Shown here in pieces: positions 1 through 5,930 of a stretch of DNA of 7,108 bases. Below the pieces are notes generated by a model that was not told the DNA's origin, made no database searches, and was given only the letters and a program-made list of their open reading frames with translations. The DNA comes from an uncultured Bordetella sp. (lineage in GTDB: Bacteria > Pseudomonadota > Gammaproteobacteria > Burkholderiales > Burkholderiaceae_B), in assembly GCA_937881145.1 (NCBI GenBank), contig CALGFL010000233.1:1-7108 (forward strand), given 5' to 3'. The translations under genes and the position numbers were made by a program. How positions within the stretch are numbered: position 1 is the first letter of the stretch; the number at the start of each line of letters is the position of its first letter.

Positions 1-928
1 CGGAAAACACCAGGGTCTGGTTGCGCGGATCGCTGCGGTTGTTGCGGTAGTGCTCGATCATGCGCTCGCCCCAGGTGAGAGGGTCGCCCGAATCATGGCG
101 CGCGCCGTCGAACAGCTTGCAGAAATACATGTCGAAATCGCGCAGGAACGCCCCCATGCCGTACACGTCGGACAAGGCGATGCCCAGATCGCCGCGGTAT
201 TCGCGAGCCCACATTTCCAGCGCATAGACCTGCGAATCGCGCAGCCGCGGGCCGAGCGCCTGACAGGCCTGCAGATACTCGTGGCCCATGGTGCCCAGGG
301 GCAACACGGCGTGGCGCCTGGCCAGCAGCACGTTGCTGGTGCCGACGAAATACGGCTGCATCTGACTCTTGAGCGTGGCCACGACCTCGTCATGCCAGGT
401 CTTGGAAAAGCGCCGGCGGGTGCCGTAGTCGGCCAGGCGGAACTCGCTCAGATCGGCTTCGTTCTGCACCAGGCCCATCTTGTGCTGCAGGCGCCGGCGC
501 CCTTCCTGCAGATCGGGACGAGGCTGGGTGTTGCGGAAGTAGACCTCGTTGACGATGGCCAGCACCGGGATCTCGAACAGGATGGTGTGCAGCCAGGGGC
601 CCTTGATCTCGATCGAGATCTCGCCCGGCTTCTCGCCTTCGCCTATGGCGATGCAGCGCTCGGGCATGTGGTACAGGCCCAGGAAATCGATGAAATCGCT
701 GGTGAGAAAGCGCAGGCCGCGAAGATAGTCCAGCTCGTCGTCGGCAAAGCGCAACTGGCACAAGTGATGCACTTCGGCGCGGATCTCGTCCAGGTAGGGC
801 CGCAGGTCGACGCCCGGCGTGCGGCACTTGAAGCGGTACTCCACCTGGGCGGCCGGGAACTGGTGCAGCACGACCTGCATCATGCTGAATTTGTAGAGGT
901 CGGTGTCGAGCAGCGATTCGATGATCAT
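1..928 (-). CDS. pncB: Nicotinate phosphoribosyltransferase, 3' end beyond window
   Basis: The product converts nicotinate and PRPP to nicotinate mononucleotide, with ATP hydrolysis, in the cytoplasmic Preiss-Handler NAD salvage route. The reverse-strand frame stays open from the left edge and gives 309 residues of a family that is about 400 long, so the last quarter is missing. Visible features are the N-terminal [27 protein letters not shown] around residue 216 holding the His that is phosphorylated in the family (about 219 in enterobacteria), and the phosphate-binding HDSGDP motif followed by GERMIEHYR. The start is uncertain. ATG at 928 gives the usual MIIESLL beginning but has little Shine-Dalgarno sequence. 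In-frame ATGs at 940 and 946 would add four or six residues, and the one at 946 has AGG upstream. The gene is divergent from fdxA and alone on its strand here. Family assignment is secure. Confidence 0.93.
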   Translation of the reverse strand, partial: MIIESLLDTDLYKFSMMQVVLHQFPAAQVEYRFKCRTPGVDLRPYLDEIRAEVHHLCQLRFADDELDYLRGLRFLTSDFIDFLGLYHMPERCIAIGEGEKPGEISIEIKGPWLHTILFEIPVLAIVNEVYFRNTQPRPDLQEGRRRLQHKMGLVQNEADLSEFRLADYGTRRRFSKTWHDEVVATLKSQMQPYFVGTSNVLLARRHAVLPLGTMGHEYLQACQALGPRLRDSQVYALEMWAREYRGDLGIALSDVYGMGAFLRDFDMYFCKLFDGARHDSGDPLTWGERMIEHYRNNRSDPRNQTLVFS

Positions 929-1101
929 GATTGCGGACATTAACATGGCTACCTGCGGGGGTTGCCGCGCGCCCGACGACCCGGCGCGGCATATGCATAT
1001 AACCAGGACATGCGCCTGCCTATTGGCTGCCAGCCCTGTGGCATTGCGTAAAATCCCTCACATCCTTACACGAATTACCGCCCTGCCCGGAGCTTGCCGC
1101 A
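929..1101. promoter_or_regulatory. Divergent intergenic region between pncB and fdxA
   Basis: This stretch should hold promoters for both divergent genes. A perfect 10-bp palindrome, ATATGCATAT, lies at 991-1000 in otherwise GC-rich DNA and could give a -10-like element for pncB on the minus strand. For fdxA, TAAAAT at 1049-1054 resembles a -10 box. The nearest -35-like hexamer, TTGGCT at 1023-1028, is 20 bp away, longer than the preferred 17. GGAG at 1089-1092 is the fdxA ribosome binding site. The presence of promoters is inferred from gene orientation, and the exact boxes are weak guesses. Confidence 0.35.
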
Positions 1102-1425
1102 ATGACTCACGTCGTCACCGAAAACTGCATCAAGTGCAAATACACCGACTGCGTCGACGTCTGTCCGGTTGACTGCTTCAAGGAAGGCCCGAACTTCCTG
1201 ATCATCGATCCGGACGAGTGCATCGACTGCGCCGTCTGCATTCCCGAGTGCCCGGCCAACGCCATCTACGCCGAAGAAGACGTGCCGCAGGATCAGGTCC
1301 AGTTCATCAAGATCAACGCCGAGCTGTCGCCCGAATTCCCGACCATCAGCCGGTCCAAGGCCGCCCCGGCCGACGCCGACGAGTGGAACGGCGTGACCGA
1401 CAAGCTGCAGTACCTCGAAAAATAA
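1102..1425 (+). CDS. fdxA: Seven-iron ferredoxin (3Fe-4S/4Fe-4S)
   Basis: A small soluble electron carrier of 107 residues, close in length and sequence to Azotobacter ferredoxin I. By homology, Cys9, Cys17 and Cys50 bind the [3Fe-4S] cluster, and Cys21, Cys40, Cys43 and Cys46 bind the [4Fe-4S] cluster; Cys12 and Cys25 match the two free cysteines of that family. The second motif is [12 protein letters not shown]. The acidic C-terminal third, ending in DKLQYLEK, is the extension typical of this class rather than of short clostridial ferredoxins. GGAG sits nine bases before the ATG. The next gene, a ferredoxin reductase, starts on the base after this stop codon, so the two are almost certainly co-transcribed as a redox pair. 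The electron acceptor cannot be read from the sequence. The class is sure; the physiological role is inferred. Confidence 0.95.
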   Translation: MTHVVTENCIKCKYTDCVDVCPVDCFKEGPNFLIIDPDECIDCAVCIPECPANAIYAEEDVPQDQVQFIKINAELSPEFPTISRSKAAPADADEWNGVTDKLQYLEK

Positions 1426-2199
1426 GTGGCCGACGCAAAATACACGCGCCAGACCGTTACCCGCGTCCAGGCCTGGGTGCCGGGCAAGCTGTTCTCCCTG
1501 CGCGTGAGCCGCGATCCGGCCTATGCCTTCCAGCCCGGCCAGTTCGCCCGCCTGGGCTTGCCGATCGAAAACGCCGATGACCCCGCGGCCGCGCCGATTC
1601 TTTGGCGCGCCTATTCCATGGTTTCGGCACCGCACGAGACCGAGCTCGAGTTCTATTCCATCGTCGTGCCCGACGGCCCCTTCAGTCCCCGACTGGCCGA
1701 GCTGTGTCCGGGCGATACCCTGTATGTCGACAAGACGCCCTACGGCTTTCTCACGCTGGAGCGTTTCCCCGACGGCGAGGACCTCTGGCTGCTGGCCACC
1801 GGTACGGGGCTGTCGGCCTATCTGTCCATTCTGCGCGATCCGGCGTCGCGGCGACGCTTCAAGCGCATCGTGCTGGTGCACGGCGTGCGCGCGGCCGACG
1901 AACTGGCCTACCGCGACGAGCTCCAGGCCCTGGCCGATCAGGATGCGGGACTGGCCTACCTGCCCGTCGCCACGCGCGAGGCGCTCCCCGGCAAGCCCCA
2001 GGCCCGTCTCACCACGCTCATCGCCGACGGCGGACTGGAGCAACTGGCCGGCATGAAGCTGGATCCGGCCCGTTCGCGTGTCATGCTGTGCGGCAACCCC
2101 GCCATGCTGGCCGACGCCCGCAAGCTCCTGGGCGAACGCGGCTTCGCACCGGGACGCCGCGGCATCCCGGGCAACCTGGCCGTCGAAAATTACTGGTGA
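1426..2199 (+). CDS. fpr: Ferredoxin--NADP+ reductase (FAD)
   Basis: This FAD enzyme passes electrons between NADPH and ferredoxin or flavodoxin in the cytoplasm. The 257 residues match the short bacterial class. Motifs in order are PGQF (37-40) in the FAD barrel, RAYSMVSAP (61-69) binding the flavin, ATGTGLSAYLSIL (124-136) at the start of the NADP domain, VHGVR (151-155), VMLCGNP (219-225) and a C-terminal VENYW. That ending resembles the EHYW end of E. coli Fpr, where the terminal Trp stacks near the flavin. About a dozen residues before RAYS (ENADDPAAAPILW) look like an insertion relative to E. coli. The GTG start directly abuts the fdxA TAA, with no spacer and no clear Shine-Dalgarno of its own, which suggests translation by ribosomes finishing fdxA. 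FdxA is the obvious partner. Confidence 0.94.
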   Translation: MADAKYTRQTVTRVQAWVPGKLFSLRVSRDPAYAFQPGQFARLGLPIENADDPAAAPILWRAYSMVSAPHETELEFYSIVVPDGPFSPRLAELCPGDTLYVDKTPYGFLTLERFPDGEDLWLLATGTGLSAYLSILRDPASRRRFKRIVLVHGVRAADELAYRDELQALADQDAGLAYLPVATREALPGKPQARLTTLIADGGLEQLAGMKLDPARSRVMLCGNPAMLADARKLLGERGFAPGRRGIPGNLAVENYW

Positions 2200-2302
2200 C
2201 GCAACTGCTCGCCTGCAAGCGGCAATCCGCTGTCCTGCGGGAAACAGGTCGCAGTCAGCGGCAGGTCGCATTTACGCAACGGACTCGCGGGCGAGAACTA
2301 TA

Positions 2303-2340
2303 TTACAAGTGCTTGTCATGACATATTTTCTTAATATGTG
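2303..2340 (+). promoter_or_regulatory. AT-rich dyad cluster and likely promoter region before phaZ
   Basis: Within the 215-bp gap after fpr, this stretch is markedly AT-rich and packed with symmetric elements: ACAAG-TG-CTTGT at 2305-2316, the perfect palindrome TGTCATGACA at 2314-2323, and ACATATT-N5-AATATGT at 2321-2339. TTGTCA at 2313-2318 with TATGTG at 2335-2340 (16-bp spacing) is one possible promoter, so the dyads could be operators overlapping it. The rest of the gap (2200-2302) shows only small weak hairpins and no terminator with a T-run. No known regulator motif was recognised. The symmetry is seen directly; the regulatory role is inferred. Confidence 0.4.
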
Positions 2341-2414
2341 TTCACTTTGTGCGTAATAGATACACGCACTAACAAGCGCCTTATAAGCCCACAAGCTACA
2401 CGACAGGAAGCCTC

Positions 2415-3635
2415 ATGCTGTATCAATTGCATGAAATGCAACGGGCCTTTCTCCGCCCGTTGGCCGAGTTCACCGATGCCGGTGCTCAGTGGTTCAGCAA
2501 CCCCGCAAGTCCGCTGTCGTACATGCCGATCTCGCGCCAAATGGCCGCCGGCCTGGAGCTGGTGCACCGCATCGGCAAGGATTACCACAAGCCGGCCTGG
2601 GGCATAGACCAGGTCGAGATCGACGGCAAGCCTGTGGCCGTGCGACAGGCCAGCGTGGTGACCCGTCCTTTCTGCAATCTGGTGCATTTCGAGCGCGACC
2701 TGCCGACCCGGCGCGCCCGCGATCCGCGCGTGCTGCTGGTCGCCCCCATGTCGGGCCATCATGCCACGCTGCTGCGCGACACCGTTCGCGCGCTGCTGCC
2801 CGGCCATGATGTCTACGTCACCGACTGGATCGACGCGCGCATGGTGCCGCTCGCCTGCGGCGCTTTCCACCTGGACGACTACGTGCGCTACGTCCAGGAA
2901 TTCATCCGCCACCTGGGCACGGACGTCAACGTGATCTCGGTCTGCCAGCCGACCGTGCCGGTGCTGGCGGCCATTTCGCTCATGGCCAGCGCGGGCGACG
3001 TGCAGCCGCGCAGCATGGTGATGATGGGCGGCCCCATCGATCCGCGCCAGTCGCCGACCCAGGTCAACAACCTGGCCACGACCAAGTCCTACTCCTGGTT
3101 CGAGAACCAGGTCATCCACGTCGTGCCCCCCAACTATGTCGGCGCGGGCCGCAGCGTCTACCCCGGCTTCCTGCAGCACGCGGGGTTCATGGCGATGAAC
3201 CCCGATCGCCACCTGAAGTCGCACTACGAGTTCTATCTCGACCTGCTGCGCGGCGACGACGGCGACGCCGAGGCGCACCGCCGCTTCTACGACGAATACA
3301 ACGCCGTGCTGGACATGCCGGCCGAGTTCTACCTGGACACCATCCGCATCGTGTTCCAGGAATTCCGCCTGCCCAACGGCACCTGGGAAGTGGACGGCCA
3401 ATTGGTCAGGCCCGCCGACATCAGGAAGACCGCGCTGATGGCGATCGAAGGCGAGCTCGACGACATCTCCGGCGTAGGCCAGACGCGCGCCGCCATCGGC
3501 CTGTGCCGCGGTATTCCGGCCGCGCGCAAGCAGTACTTCCTGGCTCCGGGCGCCGGCCACTACGGCATTTTCTCGGGCCGTCGCTGGCGCGAAACGATCT
3601 GCCCCAAGATCGCGGAATTCATCCGCAAGTCGTGA
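2415..3635 (+). CDS. phaZ: Intracellular poly(3-hydroxybutyrate) depolymerase
   Basis: The enzyme cleaves native amorphous PHB granules inside the cell and so mobilises stored carbon. The protein has 406 residues, similar to Ralstonia PhaZ1, with no signal peptide. It has an alpha/beta hydrolase fold with a cysteine nucleophile: Cys177 in SVCQP, Asp349 in EGELDD and His382 in GAGHYG. These match the Cys183/Asp355/His388 triad of Ralstonia PhaZ1 with a constant offset of six. Other family features are the N-terminal [30 protein letters not shown] (109-124) and [14 protein letters not shown] (133-146). AGGAAG at 2405-2410 precedes the ATG by four bases, supporting this start. The stop codon is overlapped by the GTG of an RnfB-like gene. 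PHA synthases share the fold and a Cys nucleophile, but the motif set here is that of the depolymerase. Confidence 0.92.
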   Translation: MLYQLHEMQRAFLRPLAEFTDAGAQWFSNPASPLSYMPISRQMAAGLELVHRIGKDYHKPAWGIDQVEIDGKPVAVRQASVVTRPFCNLVHFERDLPTRRARDPRVLLVAPMSGHHATLLRDTVRALLPGHDVYVTDWIDARMVPLACGAFHLDDYVRYVQEFIRHLGTDVNVISVCQPTVPVLAAISLMASAGDVQPRSMVMMGGPIDPRQSPTQVNNLATTKSYSWFENQVIHVVPPNYVGAGRSVYPGFLQHAGFMAMNPDRHLKSHYEFYLDLLRGDDGDAEAHRRFYDEYNAVLDMPAEFYLDTIRIVFQEFRLPNGTWEVDGQLVRPADIRKTALMAIEGELDDISGVGQTRAAIGLCRGIPAARKQYFLAPGAGHYGIFSGRRWRETICPKIAEFIRKS

Positions 3636-4273
3636 GCGGCGCCGACCTGACAGACCGCATCGACGCATTGCTGCCTCAGACGCAATGCACGAAGTGCGGT
3701 CATGAAGGCTGCCGGCCTTACGCACAGGCCATTGCCGCGGGCGCCGAACCCATCAACCGCTGCCCGCCGGGCGGCGACGAAGGCATTGCGGCCCTGGCCG
3801 GGCTGCTGTCCGTGCCCATCGTCCCCCTGGACACCACACGCGGCGAACACGGCCCCCTGCTCGTCGCCGTCATCGACGAGGCGCATTGCATAGGCTGCAC
3901 CTTGTGCATCCAGGCCTGCCCGGTCGATGCCATCGTCGGCGCCAACAAGCGCATGCACACGGTGCTGGCCGACGTGTGCACCGGCTGCGATCTGTGCGTG
4001 CCGCCCTGCCCGGTGGACTGCATCGATATGGTTCCCGCTCGGCGCGCCTGGACGCCCGATGATGCGAGCAGCTCGCGCCAGCGTTATCAGGCCCGCAACG
4101 CGCGCCTGTCGCGCTTGGCCGCGGACAATGCCAGACTGATGGCCGACACAGCGCAATCGGCCGCGACGCCGGCTGCCGAAGCGGCCGCATCCGCCATGCA
4201 CGATGCCGAGCGCAAGCGCAGCGCCGTCGAGTCCGCATTGGCCCGCGCGCGCGCGCGGAGAGCCGGCAAGTGA
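3632..4273 (+). CDS. rnfB: RnfB-like multi-cluster ferredoxin (no membrane anchor)
   Basis: A 213-residue Fe-S protein related to the RnfB/RsxB subunit of the Rnf electron-transport complex. An N-terminal 4Fe-4S domain uses Cys19, Cys22, Cys27 and Cys44 (CTKCGHEGC then RCPPGG). Two ferredoxin motifs follow: Cys86/89/92/96 ([12 protein letters not shown]) and Cys116/119/122/126 ([12 protein letters not shown]). The last 75 or so residues are Ala/Arg-rich with heptad-like patterning, possibly helical. The hydrophobic N-terminal helix of classical RnfB is absent, so the protein looks soluble. The open frame extends further upstream inside phaZ, but GTG at 3632 (GTGA overlap with the phaZ stop) is the best start because it places the Fe-S domain near the N-terminus. 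No other rnf genes are in the window. nth follows after 40 bp. Function is inferred as electron transfer, partner unknown. Confidence 0.85.
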   Translation: MSGADLTDRIDALLPQTQCTKCGHEGCRPYAQAIAAGAEPINRCPPGGDEGIAALAGLLSVPIVPLDTTRGEHGPLLVAVIDEAHCIGCTLCIQACPVDAIVGANKRMHTVLADVCTGCDLCVPPCPVDCIDMVPARRAWTPDDASSSRQRYQARNARLSRLAADNARLMADTAQSAATPAAEAAASAMHDAERKRSAVESALARARARRAGK

Positions 4274-4313
4274 CAATGCCGCATTGCCAACAAGCAACGC
4301 AAACAAAATCCGC

Positions 4314-4949
4314 ATGAACAACGCCAAGCGCCGCGAAATCTTCGCCCGTCTGCAAGCCGCCAATCCCGAACCGCGTAGCGAACTGGAATACGCAACGCCA
4401 TTCCAGTTGCTCATCGCCGTGCTGCTGTCGGCGCAGGCCACCGACAAATCGGTGAACATCGCCACGCGCAAGTTCTTTCCCGAATACGGCACACCGGAAA
4501 AGCTGGCCGCGCTGGGCCCGGCCAGGCTCGAAGCGTTCATCAAGACCATCGGGCTCTATCGCACCAAGGCCAAGAACGCCGTCGCCACCAGCAAGCTCAT
4601 TCTGGAGCGCCACGGCGGCGAGGTGCCGCAAAGCCGCGAAGCCCTCGAAGCCCTGCCCGGCGTGGGCCGCAAGACGGCCAACGTCGTGCTCAACATCGCG
4701 TTCGGCAAACCCACCATCGCCGTGGACACACATATCTTTCGCGTCGCGAACCGCACAGGCCTGGCGCCCGGCAAAGACGTGCTCGCCGTCGAACTCAAGC
4801 TGGAGAAAACGACGCCGCCCGAATACGCGCAGCACGCGCATCACTGGCTCATTCTGCACGGCCGCTATGTCTGCGTCGCGCGCACGCCCAAGTGTCCGCA
4901 ATGCGCCATCTCGGATCTGTGCGATTACAAATCCAAGACCAAAGCCTGA
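4314..4949 (+). CDS. nth: Endonuclease III (DNA glycosylase/AP lyase)
   Basis: A bifunctional base-excision repair enzyme that removes oxidised pyrimidines and cleaves at abasic sites. The product has 211 residues, the same length as E. coli Nth and collinear with it. The helix-hairpin-helix LPGVGRKTANVVL carries the Schiff-base Lys120, and the catalytic Asp138 lies in VDTHIFRV. The C-terminal [4Fe-4S] cluster ligands are Cys187, Cys194, Cys197 and Cys203 in the C-x6-C-x2-C-x5-C pattern. The open frame continues upstream into rnfB, but ATG at 4314 gives the family N-terminus MNNAKRREIF, although its Shine-Dalgarno is poor. It probably shares a transcript with phaZ and the RnfB-like gene. In enterobacteria nth likewise follows the rnf/rsx genes, so the neighbourhood is partly conserved. 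Confidence 0.96.
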   Translation: MNNAKRREIFARLQAANPEPRSELEYATPFQLLIAVLLSAQATDKSVNIATRKFFPEYGTPEKLAALGPARLEAFIKTIGLYRTKAKNAVATSKLILERHGGEVPQSREALEALPGVGRKTANVVLNIAFGKPTIAVDTHIFRVANRTGLAPGKDVLAVELKLEKTTPPEYAQHAHHWLILHGRYVCVARTPKCPQCAISDLCDYKSKTKA

Positions 4950-4968
4950 CCCTGGACTGACAGCAAGT

Positions 4969-5004
4969 TCCTATGTAAAACCCTCCTCCTATGTAAAACC
5001 CTCA
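4969..5004 (+). repeat. Tandem 18-bp direct repeat, two copies
   Basis: The 17-mer TCCTATGTAAAACCCTC occurs at 4969-4985 and identically at 4987-5003; the 18th base is C in the first copy and A in the second. The copies lie in the nth-livG gap, about 55 bp before an AT-rich box and 80 bp before the livG start codon. Identity over 17 consecutive bases is far beyond chance at this spacing. A pair of activator or repressor sites is plausible, as is a simple tandem duplication. No known regulator motif was recognised. Confidence 0.85.
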
Positions 5005-5020
5005 TGGCAATTTGGGGGAT

Positions 5021-5056
5021 GGGTCCGCATACTCGCCAGGTTTTATATAAGAGTCG
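5021..5056 (+). promoter_or_regulatory. Possible livG promoter
   Basis: TTTTATATAA at 5041-5050 is the only strongly AT-rich box in the nth-livG gap and contains -10-like hexamers (TATATA at 5044-5049, TATAAG at 5046-5051). The sequence 17 bp upstream (around 5021-5028) is GC-rich and does not resemble a -35 box, which would suit an activator-dependent promoter. A start site near 5056 would place the centre of the second 18-bp repeat at about -61. This is inference only. Confidence 0.35.
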
Positions 5057-5084
5057 TTAGACGCAAAGGCAGAGGACACATCAC

Positions 5085-5930
5085 ATGAGCGATGCGATCC
5101 TGGAAACAAAAAACCTCACCAAGGAATTCCGCGGCTTCGTCGCGGTCAACGGCGTCGATCTGCGGGTCGAGCGCGGGGAAATCCACGCCCTCATCGGCCC
5201 CAACGGCGCGGGCAAGACCACGTGCTTTAACCTGTTGACCAAATTTCTGGCGCCCACGTCGGGCTCCATTTTCTTCAACGGCATCGACATCACCGGCGAG
5301 CGGCCCGCGCAGATCGCGCGCCGCGGCGTGATCCGCTCGTTCCAGATATCCGCCGTTTTCCCGCACCTCACCGTGCTGGAAAACGTGCGCATCGGCCTGC
5401 AGCGCAAGACCGGCATGTCCTACCATTTCTGGCAAAGCGAAAAGCGGCTGCGCAACCTGGAAGATCGCGTCCGCGAACAGCTCGACCAGGTCGATCTGGG
5501 CAGCTTCGCCGACGAGCTCACCATCAATCTGCCCTACGGCCGCAAGCGCGCGCTGGAAATCGCCACCACCCTGGCCATGGAACCCGAACTCATGCTGCTG
5601 GACGAGCCCACGCAGGGCATGGGCCACGAAGACGTCGACCGCATCACGCAGCTCATCAAGCGCGTGAGCAACGGCCGCACCATCCTCATGGTCGAACACA
5701 ACATGAACGTGATCTCGTCCATCGCCGACACCATCACCGTGCTCGCGCGCGGCTCCGTGCTGGCGCAAGGCAACTACGCCGAAGTCTCGCGCCATCCCGC
5801 CGTCATGCAGGCCTATATCGGCACGACCGACGGCGAACTGCAGGGGGCACACTCGAGTCCGCCGGGCCGCCCCAAAGACGAGCCCCCCCCTGGAGGGGCG
5901 GCGCCGAGCGCCAAGGGGGGCCACCAATGA
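5085..5930 (+). CDS. livG: HAAT-type ABC transporter ATPase, LivG-like
   Basis: One of the two cytoplasmic ATPases of a branched-chain amino acid-type importer. Of its 281 residues, about 256 form the ABC domain. Walker A is GPNGAGKTT (38-46, Lys44), the Q-loop is SFQ (Gln87), the signature is the LivG-style LPYGRKR (149-155), Walker B is LMLLDEP (catalytic Glu174), and the H-loop His205 lies in VEHNM. The D-loop region reads TQGMGHED rather than the AGLNP seen in E. coli LivG. The last 25 residues are Pro/Gly-rich, have no family counterpart I recall, and are encoded by a repeat-like G/C element. AGAGGA at 5071-5076 sits eight bases before the ATG. The stop overlaps the next start as ATGA, so livG and livF are coupled. 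Substrate cannot be told from this subunit. Confidence 0.93.
   Translation: MSDAILETKNLTKEFRGFVAVNGVDLRVERGEIHALIGPNGAGKTTCFNLLTKFLAPTSGSIFFNGIDITGERPAQIARRGVIRSFQISAVFPHLTVLENVRIGLQRKTGMSYHFWQSEKRLRNLEDRVREQLDQVDLGSFADELTINLPYGRKRALEIATTLAMEPELMLLDEPTQGMGHEDVDRITQLIKRVSNGRTILMVEHNMNVISSIADTITVLARGSVLAQGNYAEVSRHPAVMQAYIGTTDGELQGAHSSPPGRPKDEPPPGGAAPSAKGGHQ
5848..5922. repeat. GC-rich REP-like palindromic element at the livG end
   Basis: The segment holds the palindrome ACTCGAGT (5851-5858), eight consecutive C at 5883-5890, a CCCC-TGGA-GGGG hairpin (5887-5898), a GGCGC-CGA-GCGCC hairpin (5900-5912) and a six-G run at 5915-5920. GCCCCCC at 5882-5888 can also pair with GGGGGGC at 5915-5921, enclosing the second hairpin. 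From memory this resembles dispersed C-run/G-run repeats in Burkholderiales genomes, usually found between genes; no search was made. Here it codes for the LivG tail and supplies the G-rich sequence in front of livF. The left boundary is approximate. Confidence 0.55.

Noticed and set aside
50..943. Plus-strand open frame of 297 codons opposite pncB
   Set aside because: The minus strand encodes clear nicotinate phosphoribosyltransferase motifs, and the plus-strand product has no recognisable features.
2218..2248. Small hairpins after fpr (AGCGG-CAAT-CCGCT at 2218-2231; CCTG/CAGG at 2234-2248) as a terminator
   Set aside because: Stems are only four or five pairs and no T-run follows.
1075..2271. 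Long open frame of 398 codons antisense to fdxA and fpr
   Set aside because: It runs opposite two genes with strong family motifs, its translation shows no recognisable domain, and long antisense frames are expected in GC-rich DNA.
2331..3725. Long open frame of 464 codons antisense to phaZ
   Set aside because: It mirrors phaZ codon for codon; the translation is rich in Arg, His and Val without motifs, typical of a GC-rich shadow frame.
3870..4901. Antisense open frames across the RnfB-like gene and nth
   Set aside because: Both sense genes have complete Fe-S and catalytic motifs; the antisense products are low-complexity and unrecognisable.
4950..4968. A terminator directly after nth
   Set aside because: No stem of useful length and no T-run could be found before the 18-bp repeat.
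4969..5004. CRISPR or mobile-element end at the 18-bp repeat
   Set aside because: Only two copies with no spacers, no terminal inverted repeats and no transposase nearby.
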